Source of the DNA: Arcobacter sp. LA11
Lineage (GTDB): Bacteria; Campylobacterota; Campylobacteria; Campylobacterales; Arcobacteraceae
DNA: 64,000 nt
Direction: 5' to 3'
NCBI RefSeq assembly: GCF_001895145.1
Contig: NZ_BDIR01000006.1
Coordinates: forward strand, 1 to 64,000
This document shows, in pieces, positions 53,876 to 63,894 of this stretch. Positions within the stretch are counted from its first letter, which is position 1. Each line of letters starts with the position of its first letter. Position numbers and translations under genes: made by a program. The notes beneath the pieces were generated by a model that was given only the letters and a program-made list of their open reading frames with translations, was not told where the DNA came from and did no database searches.

Positions 53876-54625
53876 CTAATAAAGTATCAATATAGATAAT
53901 AACTCTACAAAGATTAGCATACTTAATATTATAATCAAGTTTTTTATTACTACTTGAGTTAGATTATAATTACTTTTCTTTTTATGTCCAGAATAAAGTG
54001 GAATAAGTACAGTAACAAATCCAAAAATAGAGCCTTTGATAAGTAAAACTATAATATTTTCAAAAGCTATTGAGTTGATGATTAAATTTTTATATGTAAA
54101 AAAATCAATATTTAAATATAAATATGAAACTATATATCCACTAGCTAACATAATACTTGCAAAAAATAAAGCCATAAGAGGAACAATAAACAAGCCATTT
54201 ATTAATGTTGGAATATAGACTTTATTTATCAAACTATTTCTTTCTTTTTTTATATTCTGTATTTTTTCTGCTAAAGATAAACTATACACAAACATAAAAA
54301 AGAGGGTTGTAAAAAAAGGTGAAAATTCATTTATCACAAGGAGTACTAATAAATCGCCTATTTGGTCAATCAAATTAAAATTTAAAGCAAAACTAATTGC
54401 AATAACAATAATAATTGAACCTAAAAATAATGCTAAGAAAATAAAAGAAAATAGATTTTCGATACTACTTAAATAAACTTGCTTAACTAAAAAAATCCTT
54501 GATGACTTACCATAATTACTTGGTAAAAACATATTGCCTATAACTTTAAAAAAAAAGACTAAAAAATCATATGTAGCTAGAGAATATGAAATAACTCTAT
54601 TACCTACATTTTCTACAAAATTCAT
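53876..54625 (-). CDS. MlaE-like ABC permease
   Basis: A 249-residue polytopic membrane protein resembling the MlaE permease: FLPSNYGKSSRIFLVKQVYLSSIE, then several spans (FSFIFLALFLGSIIIVIAISFAL, FVYSLSLAEKIQ, FIVPLMALFFASIMLASG) and FGFVTVLIPLYSGHKKKS near the end. It precedes the MCE gene by 17 bases. The ATPase (MlaF/IamA) that is normally adjacent is missing from the operon. Confidence 0.82.
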   Translation of the reverse strand: MNFVENVGNRVISYSLATYDFLVFFFKVIGNMFLPSNYGKSSRIFLVKQVYLSSIENLFSFIFLALFLGSIIIVIAISFALNFNLIDQIGDLLVLLVINEFSPFFTTLFFMFVYSLSLAEKIQNIKKERNSLINKVYIPTLINGLFIVPLMALFFASIMLASGYIVSYLYLNIDFFTYKNLIINSIAFENIIVLLIKGSIFGFVTVLIPLYSGHKKKSNYNLTQVVIKNLIIILSMLIFVELLSILILY

Positions 54626-54734
54626 GATAAACTCTTTAAGAGAAATTAAAAAATTATGACCTAAATTTACTTAACTTATTATATATAAATAATTAATATG
54701 AGATAATGCAGAAAATTTTATAAAGGTAAAAATT

Positions 54735-55553
54735 ATGAAGAAACTCCTTTTAGTATTTCTTTCATCAATACTTGCTCTAGTTTTAGTAGGTTGTGGAGAG
54801 AAAAAAGAAGAACAGAAAACTGAAGCTAAAATTGAAAAAAAAGTTTTGAAAGTTGGTATGGAATTAGCCTACCCTCCTTTTGAAATGAGTGAAAAAGATG
54901 GAACACCTTCAGGGGTATCTGTAGATTTTGCAAAAGCACTAGGTAAATATTTAGGTAGAGAAGTTGTAATCGAAAATATTGCATGGGATGGTTTAATTCC
55001 CTCACTTAAAACTGGAAAAGTTGACCTTATTATTTCATCTATGACAATAACAGAAGAAAGAAAAAAATCAATTGATTTTTCAATTCCATATGCACAATCT
55101 TCTTTAGCAATCTTAGCAAATAAAGAATCAGGAGTTAAATCTATTGATGATTTAAATGTAGCAGGGAAAAAAGTTGCAGTAAAAAAAGGTTCAACTGGAC
55201 ATATTTATGCAAAAGACAATTTACCAAATGCAGAAGTTTTAGTATTTGATAAAGAAGCTGCTTGTGTACTTGAAGTTGTTCAAGGAAAAGCTGATGGGTT
55301 TATTTATGACCAATTAACTATTTATAAAAACTATGCAAAAAATATGGATACAACTGTTCCTTTACTTCAATCTTTTCAAAAAGACTTTGAATACTGGGGA
55401 GTTGCTATAAAACAAAATGATCCTTTAAAAGGTGAAGTTGACTCTTTTATTACGAAAGCAAAAGCAGATGGAACATTTGATACTCTTGCAAATAAATATT
55501 TAACAGATGCTAAAAAAACATTTGATGAATTAAATATTCCATTTTTCTTTTAG
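54735..55553 (+). CDS. Amino-acid ABC transporter binding lipoprotein
   Basis: A 272-residue family 3 solute-binding protein with a lipobox LVGC (residues 17-20) and the typical LKVGMELAYPPFEMSEKDGTPSGVSVDFAKALGKYLG, WDGLIPSLKTGKVDLIISSMTITEERKKSIDFS and GKKVAVKKGSTGHIYAK. These proteins bind polar amino acids such as glutamine, glutamate or cystine. AAAGG precedes the ATG. It is nine bases before the permease gene, so both are one operon; no ATPase follows. Confidence 0.9.
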   Translation: MKKLLLVFLSSILALVLVGCGEKKEEQKTEAKIEKKVLKVGMELAYPPFEMSEKDGTPSGVSVDFAKALGKYLGREVVIENIAWDGLIPSLKTGKVDLIISSMTITEERKKSIDFSIPYAQSSLAILANKESGVKSIDDLNVAGKKVAVKKGSTGHIYAKDNLPNAEVLVFDKEAACVLEVVQGKADGFIYDQLTIYKNYAKNMDTTVPLLQSFQKDFEYWGVAIKQNDPLKGEVDSFITKAKADGTFDTLANKYLTDAKKTFDELNIPFFF

Positions 55554-55562
55554 GAAATAATT

Positions 55563-56354
55563 ATCCGTTTAAAAGATTTATTTATTCATGAATTAGGTTT
55601 TAAAAAGAAAAAACGGCTTCCAATAGCTGTTTATCTTTTTAACCTAATTTTTCTTATTGGATTAGTTCTTATTACATTTTATTTTATGTTTAAAAACATA
55701 TCTTACAATTTTAATTGGGAAAGTGTTTACGAATATAGACAAAAGTTTGTTGATGGTTTTTTAATGACTATCATCATATCTTTTTTTGCACTTATTTTAA
55801 GCTTTGTTATTGGATTGTTTTTTGCATATGGACAAAACTCAAGATTTATTCCTCTTAGATTTTTCTCAAGATTTTATATTGAGCTAATAAGAGGAACACC
55901 TCTTCTTGTACAAATACTAATCTTCTTTTACGTATTTGCAAATAACTTAGGTTTTGAAAATAGATATATAGTTGGTACTGTTATTCTCGCACTTTTTGCG
56001 GGAGCATATGTATGTGAGATAATAAGAGCAGCAATAGAATCAGTAGATTTTGAACAGTATGAAACAAGTCTAAGTCTAGGGATGTCAGCATATCAAATGT
56101 ATGTATATGTAATATTCCCACAAGCTTTTAGAAGAATGTTGCCAGCACTAACAGGACAGTTTGCTAGTATCATAAAAGACTCATCACTACTTTCAATCAT
56201 ATCAATTAGTGAATTTACTATGAATGCCCAAGAAGTAAATGCATATACTTATTCAACACTTGAAAGTTATATTCCGCTTGCTATTGGATATTTGATGTTA
56301 ACTTATCCTATTTCTTATTATACAAGTAAATTAGAAGCTAATATTCATAAATAA
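55563..56354 (+). CDS. Amino-acid ABC transporter permease (ATC start)
   Basis: A HisM/GlnP-type permease. The ATG at 55686 would give 222 residues beginning in the middle of the first hydrophobic region. Upstream the frame stays open through KKKKRLPIAVYLFNLIFLIG, an extra membrane span, to ATC 55563, seven bases after AGGA and directly behind the previous stop codon; ATT at 55560 is a second option. This gives 263 residues. Conserved parts are FVDGFLMTIIISFFALILSF, FYIELIRGTPLLVQILIFFYV, EIIRAAIESVDFEQYETSLSLGMS and PQAFRRMLPALTGQFASIIKDSSL. No ABC ATPase gene is adjacent. Confidence 0.88.
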   Translation: MRLKDLFIHELGFKKKKRLPIAVYLFNLIFLIGLVLITFYFMFKNISYNFNWESVYEYRQKFVDGFLMTIIISFFALILSFVIGLFFAYGQNSRFIPLRFFSRFYIELIRGTPLLVQILIFFYVFANNLGFENRYIVGTVILALFAGAYVCEIIRAAIESVDFEQYETSLSLGMSAYQMYVYVIFPQAFRRMLPALTGQFASIIKDSSLLSIISISEFTMNAQEVNAYTYSTLESYIPLAIGYLMLTYPISYYTSKLEANIHK

Positions 56355-56410
56355 TATTTGCTTAATTAAGATATATTTACATAGAATTCCAAAAATTATA
56401 AAGGTTAAAA

Positions 56411-56845
56411 ATGTCAGAGATAATTTTTAGATATATACATTTTATAGGTATTATGAGTTTATCTGCAACTTTAGTTGCTGAGCATTTAATTCTAAGTTCA
56501 CAAATGAATATGAAACAATTTAAAAAAGTTGCTTTTATTGATTTGATTTTTGGAATAAGTGCAATTATAACTTTAATTGGTGGATTATCATTATGGTTGT
56601 GGGTAGGAAAAGATAGTAGTTTTTATTCAACAAACTGGATTTTTCATATAAAAATTACAATATTTATTCTAATCTCATTATTATCAATTTATCCAACAGT
56701 ATTTTTTCTTAAAAATAGAAATAATAGTTCTGAAATAATTAAGATACCTAAAATAATAACTATCTTAATTAAAATTGAACTATTATTATTATTTATTTTA
56801 CCATTCTTAGGTAACTTAATATCTCGTGGCTATGGTATTGACTGA
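56411..56845 (+). CDS. DUF2214-like membrane protein
   Basis: A 144-residue protein with four spans, starting SEIIFRYIHFIGIMSLSATLVAEHLIL and containing FGISAIITLIGGLSLWLWVG and NWIFHIKITIFILISLLSIYPTVFFL, a pattern like DUF2214 membrane proteins. The conserved His in spans 1 and 3 could bind heme or a metal, but no function is established. AAAGG precedes the ATG. It runs with the amino-acid ABC genes but 56 bases away, and converges with the histidine kinase. Confidence 0.75.
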   Translation: MSEIIFRYIHFIGIMSLSATLVAEHLILSSQMNMKQFKKVAFIDLIFGISAIITLIGGLSLWLWVGKDSSFYSTNWIFHIKITIFILISLLSIYPTVFFLKNRNNSSEIIKIPKIITILIKIELLLLFILPFLGNLISRGYGID

Positions 56846-56859
56846 ATATAAGACTATAG

Positions 56860-58524
56860 TTAAAGAGGAATTCTTATTTTAAATATAGCTCCATCTTGAC
56901 TATTTTTTATATTCAATTTACCATTACAATGGTCATTTATAATTAGTTTACTCATATAAAGTCCTAAACCTGTTCCATCTTTACTTTCTTTAGTAGAAAA
57001 ATATGGATCAAAAACCTTATCAATTATATCTTCGGGGACTCCACCTGCATTATCTTCAATTTCAATTATCGCATAAGTCTGGTCAAAAAAAGTTCTTATT
57101 ATGATTAATGGATTTGAAATATTATTTTCAAATAAAGCATCTTCAGAATTTTTTATAATATTTAAAAGAACTTGATTCACTTCAGAAGAGAAAAGCTTTA
57201 ATTCTTTATTACAGTTAAAATCAACCTTTAATTCTATCCCTTTTGATTCAAGAGAAGGATTAACTATTGACATTGAGTTCTTTATAATTTTTTCTAAAGT
57301 TATACTACTTTTTTCTTTGTCTTTTTTAAAAAAGTTTCTAAAATCATCGATTGTCATTGATAGATGTTGGGCATAATCTGATATTAGTAATATTTCTTTT
57401 CTTAAATCATTATTTGAAATTTTTTCTTCTAATATTAGCTTAATTAATAAACTGTTTGTAGTTGCAGAAATTGCAGTTAGTGGTTGCCTCCATTGATGGG
57501 CAATCATTGATATCATTTCACCCATTTGAGCAAGTCTACTTTGCTTTAACAGTTGGTCTGTTCTTTCTTTTACTTTCTTCCTAAGTTTATTATTGATTTG
57601 TTTCAACTGGTAATGAATAAAGCCCCCAGCAAATAAAAGTAAAAATACAAAGACTATGATTTCAGGTAAATACTTATAATTTACATTTTGTTCATATTTA
57701 ATTGATAGATACTTATTTATAATCTCTTGATGAGTTTCCTCAGATAAATTATCTACAAGTTTATTGAATATCTGAAGAAGCATTAAATCGTCATTTCTAA
57801 CACCAATTGCTAAATTAGATTTTTCATTTCCAAGTTTACTCATGATTTTTAAATCATTCATATATTCAGTTTGTAATATATGACTTACACTTAACATATT
57901 CCCTGCAAAAGCATATAATTTATTTTCTTGTACTTGTTCTAAACCATCTTTATTACTATTGACTTCTTTTATTATAAAATTTGGATATTTGTTCTGAAGA
58001 ATGGTCATTAAAGCATTATTTTTAACAACACCAACTGTTTTATATTTAAGATATTTTAAGTTATTAACATAATGTTGTTCATTTTTAGTAGTAATAATAA
58101 AAGGTATTTTTAAATAAGCCTTTGTAAAATTTAAATAAGTTTTTCTTTCTGGAGTAACATTACCTAAAGTTAAAATATCACATTTCTTCTCTCTTAAAAA
58201 TGCTAATGTTTGAGTCCAAGAATCTGTATTGACTAATTTAATAGGAATCTTAATTTGTTTTTGAAATATATTAAAATAATCATAACTTATTCCAATATGT
58301 TCGCCATTTTTATTAATCTTTTCAAATGGCATCCAATCAGGATCAATACATATCTTTATCATTTTTTTCTTTTTTAAATATTGATTCTCTTTAAGTGAAA
58401 AGTTTTTATTATATTTTATATTATTGATAGAATCCTCAATTTGAACTTTAGGTATATCATTATGAGCAAAAGAGGCACTCAATAGAAATATAATATATAT
58501 AAAGAAAATTTTTAAAACTGGCAT
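56860..58524 (-). CDS. Sensor histidine kinase with periplasmic solute-binding domain
   Basis: A 554-residue kinase. Residues 1-20 are a signal peptide, about 53-275 form a family 3 solute-binding domain (IKICIDPDWMPFEKINKNGEH), and a span follows at about 289-305. A coiled coil, HisKA (MGEMISMIAHQWRQPLTA, phospho-His 343) and HATPase (NQVLLNIIKNSEDALF, EIEDNAGGVPEDIIDKVFDPYFSTK, GTGLGLYMSK) complete it. The AHQWRQPL box is typical of Campylobacterota kinases. There is no response regulator beside it. The periplasmic domain is of the same type as the amino-acid binding lipoprotein 1.3 kb away, so it may sense an amino acid. Confidence 0.9.
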   Translation of the reverse strand: MPVLKIFFIYIIFLLSASFAHNDIPKVQIEDSINNIKYNKNFSLKENQYLKKKKMIKICIDPDWMPFEKINKNGEHIGISYDYFNIFQKQIKIPIKLVNTDSWTQTLAFLREKKCDILTLGNVTPERKTYLNFTKAYLKIPFIITTKNEQHYVNNLKYLKYKTVGVVKNNALMTILQNKYPNFIIKEVNSNKDGLEQVQENKLYAFAGNMLSVSHILQTEYMNDLKIMSKLGNEKSNLAIGVRNDDLMLLQIFNKLVDNLSEETHQEIINKYLSIKYEQNVNYKYLPEIIVFVFLLLFAGGFIHYQLKQINNKLRKKVKERTDQLLKQSRLAQMGEMISMIAHQWRQPLTAISATTNSLLIKLILEEKISNNDLRKEILLISDYAQHLSMTIDDFRNFFKKDKEKSSITLEKIIKNSMSIVNPSLESKGIELKVDFNCNKELKLFSSEVNQVLLNIIKNSEDALFENNISNPLIIIRTFFDQTYAIIEIEDNAGGVPEDIIDKVFDPYFSTKESKDGTGLGLYMSKLIINDHCNGKLNIKNSQDGAIFKIRIPL

Positions 58525-58643
58525 TGTACGATATATCCTTTTAGTCTATGAAGAGAAACAATTATATTAATTATATCTTAAATTTAGTTAATAACTTTTT
58601 CAACATATTTTATTTTAATGGTCATATGTTAAATTAACTTTAG

Positions 58644-58668
58644 AAATAGGACTAAAATACTCCTATTT
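58644..58668 (+). promoter_or_regulatory. IscR/Rrf2-like operator at the suf promoter
   Basis: Perfect 8-base arms AAATAGGA / TCCTATTT surround CTAAAATAC. The core GGACTAAAATACTCC recalls Rrf2-family (IscR, RirA) operators, which have GACT and a symmetric AGTC/CTC around an A/T centre. TAAAAT in the centre (58653-58658) could be the -10 box, so binding would block the promoter. It ends 18 bases before sufB, with AAGGAG in between. Confidence 0.65.
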
Positions 58669-58686
58669 AAAAATAAGGAGCTTGTC

Positions 58687-60123
58687 ATGAGTGACAATCA
58701 AAAAATTAAAGAGTTATTAAACAACGATTATAAGATGGGTTTTGAGACTTTAGTAGAAAGTGATACTTTCCCTAAAGGTCTAGATGAAAATGTAATTAAA
58801 GCAATTTCAAAAAAGAAAAATGAACCATCATGGCTTTTAGATTTTAGATTAAAGGCATATAAAAGATGGTTAAAAATGGAAGAACCATCTTGGGCAAATT
58901 TAAGATACCCGATGATTGACTATAATGATATTTCATATTTTTCTGCACCAAAAAAAGCATTGGATTCTTTAGATGAAGTAGACCCAGAGATTTTAAAAAC
59001 ATATGAAAAACTTGGAATCCCACTTGAAGAGCAAAAAATGCTTGCAGGTGTTGCGGTTGATGCAGTATTTGATTCAGTTTCAGTTAAAACAACATATCAA
59101 GAAGAGTTAGAAAAACTAGGAATTATATTTTGTTCTGTTTCAGATGCAGCAAATAATCATCCAGAATTACTAAAAAAATATTTAGCATCAGTTGTATCTA
59201 CAGGAGACAACTATTTTGCAGCACTAAATAGTGCAGTATTTACAGATGGTAGTTTTGTATATATTCCACCAAATGTAAGATGTCCAATGGAACTATCTAC
59301 TTATTTTAGAATAAATGCCTTAGATACTGGACAATTTGAAAGAACTATTATCATTGCAGATAAAGGATCTTATGTATCTTACAATGAAGGGTGTTCTGCT
59401 CCAAGTAGAGATGAAAGACAACTTCATGCAGCAGTAGTTGAACTTGTAGCTCTTGATAATGCACAAATAAAATATTCTACTATTCAAAACTGGTATCCAG
59501 GTGATGAAAATGGTAAAGGTGGTATTTTAAACTTTGTTACGAAAAGAGGATTATGTCAAGGTGAGAATTCAAAAATATCTTGGACTCAAGTTGAAACAGG
59601 TTCATCTTTAACATGGAAATACCCATCATGTATTTTAAAAGGTAAGAACTCAGTTGGAGAGTTTTATTCAGTTGCTATTTCAAGCAGGGCTCAACAAGCA
59701 GATACTGGAAGTAAAATGATTCACTTAGGTGAAAATACAAAATCAACAATTATCTCAAAAGGTATTTCAGCAATGACTGGAGTAAATGCCTATAGAGGAT
59801 TAGTAAGAGTTGGTAAAAATGCGAAAAATGCAAGAAATATTTCTGAGTGTGATTCTTTACTTATTGGAAACAAGTGTAAAGCACATACTTATCCATATCA
59901 TGAGATAAAAAATGCTTCATCAAATATAGAACATGAAGCTACTACTTCAAAAATTTCTGATGAACAATTGTTCTATCTAAATCAAAGAGGGATAAGTGAA
60001 GAAGATGCCATTGCAATGATTGTAAATGGTTTTTGTAAAGAAGTTTTAAAAGAGTTACCAATGGAATTTGCAGCAGAAGCAAAAGAACTTTTAAGTATAT
60101 CACTTGAAGGTAGTGTTGGATAA
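58687..60123 (+). CDS. sufB: SUF scaffold protein SufB
   Basis: SufB is the main Fe-S scaffold of the SufBC2D complex. The 478 residues have [22 protein letters not shown], the conserved beta-helix core ([44 protein letters not shown]) and [17 protein letters not shown]. The end contains [22 protein letters not shown], with the conserved cysteine and histidine region of SufB. It opens the sufBCDSE operon behind a palindromic operator. The system builds clusters under iron or oxidative stress in other bacteria. Confidence 0.96.
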   Translation: MSDNQKIKELLNNDYKMGFETLVESDTFPKGLDENVIKAISKKKNEPSWLLDFRLKAYKRWLKMEEPSWANLRYPMIDYNDISYFSAPKKALDSLDEVDPEILKTYEKLGIPLEEQKMLAGVAVDAVFDSVSVKTTYQEELEKLGIIFCSVSDAANNHPELLKKYLASVVSTGDNYFAALNSAVFTDGSFVYIPPNVRCPMELSTYFRINALDTGQFERTIIIADKGSYVSYNEGCSAPSRDERQLHAAVVELVALDNAQIKYSTIQNWYPGDENGKGGILNFVTKRGLCQGENSKISWTQVETGSSLTWKYPSCILKGKNSVGEFYSVAISSRAQQADTGSKMIHLGENTKSTIISKGISAMTGVNAYRGLVRVGKNAKNARNISECDSLLIGNKCKAHTYPYHEIKNASSNIEHEATTSKISDEQLFYLNQRGISEEDAIAMIVNGFCKEVLKELPMEFAAEAKELLSISLEGSVG

Positions 60124-60154
60124 AAATATAAAAAATGAAAAGCAGGAGAAACAC

Positions 60155-60916
60155 ATGCTTAATATAAAAAATTTAAAAGTAAATATTGATAATAAAGAAA
60201 TTTTAAAAGGCTTAGATTTAAAAATAAATCCAGGTGAAATCCATGTTCTTATGGGACAAAATGGTGCAGGTAAATCTACACTAGTAAAAACATTAAGTGC
60301 TCACTATGATTGTGAAGTTACGCAAGGTGATATTACTTATAAAGAAAAAGATTTATTAGAATTAGATGTAAATGAACGTGCAAATGAAGGTATTTTCATG
60401 AGTTTTCAAAACCCAGTTGAAGTACCAGGGGTAAATAATAGCTACTTTCTAAGAACTGCAATAAATGAAAAAAGAAAATATAACAATGAAAAAGAGCTTG
60501 ACACTATGGAGTTTCTAAAACTTTCAAAAGAAGAGCTAGGAAAATTTGACATTGATAAAAAATTGATGCAAAGAGATTTAAATGATGGCTTTTCTGGTGG
60601 AGAGAAAAAAAGAAATGAATTAATGCAGTTGCTTTTACTAAAACCAGAGTTAATCATGCTAGATGAGATAGATTCAGGTCTAGATGTAGATGCAATTAAA
60701 ACTGTAGCAGATGTAGTAAATGATTTATTGCAAAAAGATAAAAACCGTTCACTTTTAATGATTACACATTATGATAGATTATTATCTTTAATAAAACCAG
60801 ACTTTGTACATGTATTAAAAGATGGGAAAATAGTAAAAACAGGTGATTATAACTTAGCACTTGAACTTGATAGCAAAGGTTATGAAGGAATAGGAATAAA
60901 TGATGAAACTAATTGA
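60155..60916 (+). CDS. sufC: SUF ABC-type ATPase SufC
   Basis: SufC is the soluble ATPase of SufBC2D. ATG 60155 follows AGGAG by seven bases and gives the usual [11 protein letters not shown]; an in-frame ATG at 60104 would overlap the sufB 3' end and lacks a ribosome site. The 253 residues contain Walker [11 protein letters not shown], signature [14 protein letters not shown], Walker [12 protein letters not shown] and the H-loop MITHYDR. Residue patterns ([23 protein letters not shown]) are SufC-specific. It overlaps sufD. Confidence 0.96.
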   Translation: MLNIKNLKVNIDNKEILKGLDLKINPGEIHVLMGQNGAGKSTLVKTLSAHYDCEVTQGDITYKEKDLLELDVNERANEGIFMSFQNPVEVPGVNNSYFLRTAINEKRKYNNEKELDTMEFLKLSKEELGKFDIDKKLMQRDLNDGFSGGEKKRNELMQLLLLKPELIMLDEIDSGLDVDAIKTVADVVNDLLQKDKNRSLLMITHYDRLLSLIKPDFVHVLKDGKIVKTGDYNLALELDSKGYEGIGINDETN

Positions 60917-61934
60917 TTTAAAAAATATAAAATTTCCTACAAAAAAAGATGAAGAGTTTAGAAAAATAGACCTTTCTTCACTTTATGAGTATAGTTTTAA
61001 AGATAAAAAAGATTATGTAATAAATTTAGATTTAGGACAAAAAAATAAAGTATCATCTACAAATAATGAGCTTTATAAAATAAATCAGAATTTGGACTCA
61101 AAAAACTATGAACTTATTATCAAAGAAGATACTAAAGAACCAATTGTTGTTGTTCATGTATTAAAAGATGATGATATTATAAATACAAACACTCTACATA
61201 TAAAAGTAGAAAAAGGTATCAAAGCTTCTATAATAGAAGTTTTCTTATCAAATTGTAAAAATACATTTTATAGTGTAAATAGAGAGTTTGAGATTAAAGA
61301 TAACGCAAATTTAAACTATTTTAAGTATCAAGATATAAAAGAGTCAAATAAATTGATTATAAATTCTATCATTGATTTAAAAAATAATGCAAATATAGAG
61401 CATACAAGTTTTGAATTAGGAGATGGATTTAATCTAAATATTTATGAAACTTCTTTAGATAATATTGAATCAAGTTTAAATATAAATGGTCTGGTAAGAT
61501 TATATAAAGAAGCACATTCATCATCGATATTTAATACCCTTCATAACAACAAGAGTTCATTTAGTAATGTAAACTATAAACACTCTTTACATGATAATTC
61601 AAAAGCAGTGTTTGAAGCGAAATCTATAGTAAATGAAAATGCAAACTTTTCAAAAGTTTTACAAAACTCAAATACTATTTTACTAAGTGATGATGCAACA
61701 ATATTTGCAAAACCTCATCTAGAAATATCTATTGATGAATTAGAAGCAAGTCATGGTGCAACAGTTGGTTCACTTAACAAAGACCAACTTTTATATTTAC
61801 GCTCAAGAGGAATAGAAGAAAATAAGGCATTTGATATGCTTTTAAAAGCTTTTGAGAATGAAATATACGATAATATAAAAGACGAAAAAATAAAAAGATT
61901 TATAGCAAATTTTAAAAGAAGTGATTATGTTTAA
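60903..61934 (+). CDS. sufD: SUF assembly protein SufD
   Basis: SufD pairs with SufB in the SufBC2D complex. The gene starts inside sufC (14 bases overlap) at one of two adjacent ATG codons, 60900 or 60903; the second is better spaced from TAGGA. The roughly 343-residue product has a diverged beta-helix core ([27 protein letters not shown]) and the family C-terminus [42 protein letters not shown]. The HGATVG histidine region is conserved. It is shorter than E. coli SufD (423 residues). Confidence 0.93.
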   Translation: MKLIDLKNIKFPTKKDEEFRKIDLSSLYEYSFKDKKDYVINLDLGQKNKVSSTNNELYKINQNLDSKNYELIIKEDTKEPIVVVHVLKDDDIINTNTLHIKVEKGIKASIIEVFLSNCKNTFYSVNREFEIKDNANLNYFKYQDIKESNKLIINSIIDLKNNANIEHTSFELGDGFNLNIYETSLDNIESSLNINGLVRLYKEAHSSSIFNTLHNNKSSFSNVNYKHSLHDNSKAVFEAKSIVNENANFSKVLQNSNTILLSDDATIFAKPHLEISIDELEASHGATVGSLNKDQLLYLRSRGIEENKAFDMLLKAFENEIYDNIKDEKIKRFIANFKRSDYV

Positions 61935-63111
61935 AAAAGATTTTCCATATTTCAATAATTCTGAAATAGTATATTTAGACAATGCAGCAACTACTCAAAA
62001 ACCAGAAGCTGTAATAAATTCACAGACAGAATATTATGAAAAATATTGTGCAAATACACATAGAAGTAATTTTGGTGATGCAAATAAAGCAACTCAAAAG
62101 TTTGAAGATGCAAGAAAAACACTTAAAAATTTTATAAATGCAAATATAAATGAAGAGATAATATTTACAAAAGGTGTAACTGAATCTATAAATTTTATAG
62201 CAAGTTCTTACGCAAAAAATTTTAAAACAGTTATTATCTCTAGCTTAGAGCATCATTCAAATATAGTTCCATGGCATATGCAAGGAAGAAGTTTAGGAAA
62301 TGGTTTAGAAGTAGTAAAAGTAAATGACAACTTAGATTTTAACTTTGCACATTTTAAAGAACTACTAAAAGAGAATCCAAATGCCTTTGTAAGTGTAACT
62401 CATATCTCAAATGCCTTTGGAAAAATACATGATATAAAAATCATCACAGAACTTGCTCATAAGTATGGTGCTGTAGTTATGATAGATGGAGCACAAAGTC
62501 TAGCTCATATGAAAGTAGATATGCAAGAGCTTGATGTGGACTTTTTTGCAATATCTTCACATAAAACTTTTGGACCTACAGGTGTTGGTGCCATATATAT
62601 AAAAGAAAAGTATTTAAAAAATGTAGAGGCTTATCAAACTGGAGGAGCTACTATACATGAAGTTGATTTTAATAGTTCGACTTTATTAGATTCTCCATAT
62701 AAGTTTGAAGCTGGTACTCAAAATATTGCAGGAATAATTGGCTTTGCAGAAGCTTTAAATTTTATTTCACATGTTGGATACGAAAATATCGAAGCTATCG
62801 AAAAAAATGTATATAATTATCTAGATGAGGAATTAAGAAAAATACCTAATATCATCTTTTACAATAATATAGAAGATAGTGTAGGAAGTAGAAGTTTTAA
62901 TTTTGAAAATATTGTTCATGATGATATTGGGATACTTGTTGACAAAATGGGTATTGCACTTAGAGTGGGACACCATTGTGCACAACCTATTATGAAGCAA
63001 CTTGATATTAGAGGAACAATTAGAGTTTCAATTTCATTTTACAATGATTATAAAGATGTTGATAAGTTAATAGTGGCACTAAAAAGAGCTTTAAGTATGT
63101 TAGAAGATTAG
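61927..63111 (+). CDS. sufS: Cysteine desulfurase SufS
   Basis: SufS is a class II PLP desulfurase that delivers sulfur to SufE. ATG 61927 has AGAAG before it and lies in the sufD end; an upstream GTG (61921) is less likely. The 394 residues contain VYLDNAATTQKPEAV, VTESINFIA, SSLEHHSNIVPW, MIDGAQSLAHMKVD, SSHKTFGPTGVGAIYIK (PLP Lys) and the active cysteine in LRVGHHCAQPIMKQL. It is coupled to sufD and followed by sufE. NifS (50904) is a separate desulfurase. Confidence 0.95.
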   Translation: MFKKDFPYFNNSEIVYLDNAATTQKPEAVINSQTEYYEKYCANTHRSNFGDANKATQKFEDARKTLKNFINANINEEIIFTKGVTESINFIASSYAKNFKTVIISSLEHHSNIVPWHMQGRSLGNGLEVVKVNDNLDFNFAHFKELLKENPNAFVSVTHISNAFGKIHDIKIITELAHKYGAVVMIDGAQSLAHMKVDMQELDVDFFAISSHKTFGPTGVGAIYIKEKYLKNVEAYQTGGATIHEVDFNSSTLLDSPYKFEAGTQNIAGIIGFAEALNFISHVGYENIEAIEKNVYNYLDEELRKIPNIIFYNNIEDSVGSRSFNFENIVHDDIGILVDKMGIALRVGHHCAQPIMKQLDIRGTIRVSISFYNDYKDVDKLIVALKRALSMLED

Positions 63112-63121
63112 AAGGATACTT

Positions 63122-63529
63122 GTGAGTATTGAACAAAGAGTAAATGATATAAAAGAAGACCTAGATTTTTTTGAAGATGAATTACAAAAATATGAATACA
63201 TAATAGATTTAGGTAAAAAACTAGATTCTTTAGATGATGAATATAAAGTTCCAGCACATATAGTCCATGGTTGTACTTCACAAGTTTGGTTAGTATGTGA
63301 ACAAAAAGATGGAAAGTTATACTTTAAAGGAACATCTGATGCTGTAATCGTAAAAGGTTTAGTATATATCATTCTAAAAATATTCTCTGATTCAACAATT
63401 GAAGAACTTAAAGATACTGACATGGATATAGTCTATGAGCTAAATTTAAGTGAGGTTATTACTCCAAATAGACAAAGTGGAATAATAGGAATGATAAAAA
63501 AAATAAAAGAATATGCTATTAAAGCGTAA
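63122..63529 (+). CDS. sufE: SufE sulfur acceptor
   Basis: SufE accepts the persulfide from SufS and stimulates it. The 135-residue protein has the acceptor cysteine in VPAHIVHGCTSQVWLVCE and a TNRQSGI-like end (ITPNRQSGIIGMIKKIKE). Start GTG 63122 follows GAAGGATA. It is 10 bases after sufS. The presence of SufE rather than SufU marks a proteobacterial-style suf operon. Confidence 0.94.
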   Translation: MSIEQRVNDIKEDLDFFEDELQKYEYIIDLGKKLDSLDDEYKVPAHIVHGCTSQVWLVCEQKDGKLYFKGTSDAVIVKGLVYIILKIFSDSTIEELKDTDMDIVYELNLSEVITPNRQSGIIGMIKKIKEYAIKA

Positions 63530-63546
63530 AGTAAAAGGTAAATACT

Positions 63547-63891
63547 ATGTCGTTAATAAAAAATGATGAAGCAATTAAAGCAGAAGTAATTAATAGATTA
63601 AAAAATATATTTGATCCAGAAATACCAGTAAATATTTATGACTTAGGATTAATATACAAAATAGACTTTGCAATAATAGATAATTATAGACATGCAAGTG
63701 TTGAAATGACACTTACATCTCCATCTTGTCCAGTTGCAGAAGGTTTAGTTGAACAAGTAAGATATGTAACATTAAGTGTTGAAGAAATAGATGAAGTAAA
63801 TGTAAATTTAGTTTTTGACCCACCTTGGGATATGAGTAAGATGAGTGAAGATGCAAAAGAAATTATGGTAGCTTCTGGAGCAGCTATCTAA
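63547..63891 (+). CDS. DUF59/MIP18-family iron-sulfur maturation protein (SufT-like)
   Basis: A 114-residue protein of the MIP18 (DUF59) family. It has LKNIFDPEIPVNIYDLGLIYKI, the central MTLTSPSCPVAEGLVEQV with the conserved cysteine, and VNLVFDPPWDMSKMSEDAKEIM at the end. Family members (SufT, PaaD-like) help load clusters onto target proteins. AAAGGTAAAT precedes the ATG. It lies 17 bases after sufE and shares the operon. Confidence 0.9.
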   Translation: MSLIKNDEAIKAEVINRLKNIFDPEIPVNIYDLGLIYKIDFAIIDNYRHASVEMTLTSPSCPVAEGLVEQVRYVTLSVEEIDEVNVNLVFDPPWDMSKMSEDAKEIMVASGAAI

Positions 63892-63894
63892 AGG

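Noticed and set aside
60104-60154. Longer N-terminus of SufC
   Set aside because: The in-frame ATG at 60104 overlaps sufB and lacks a ribosome site; ATG 60155 follows AGGAG and matches the family.
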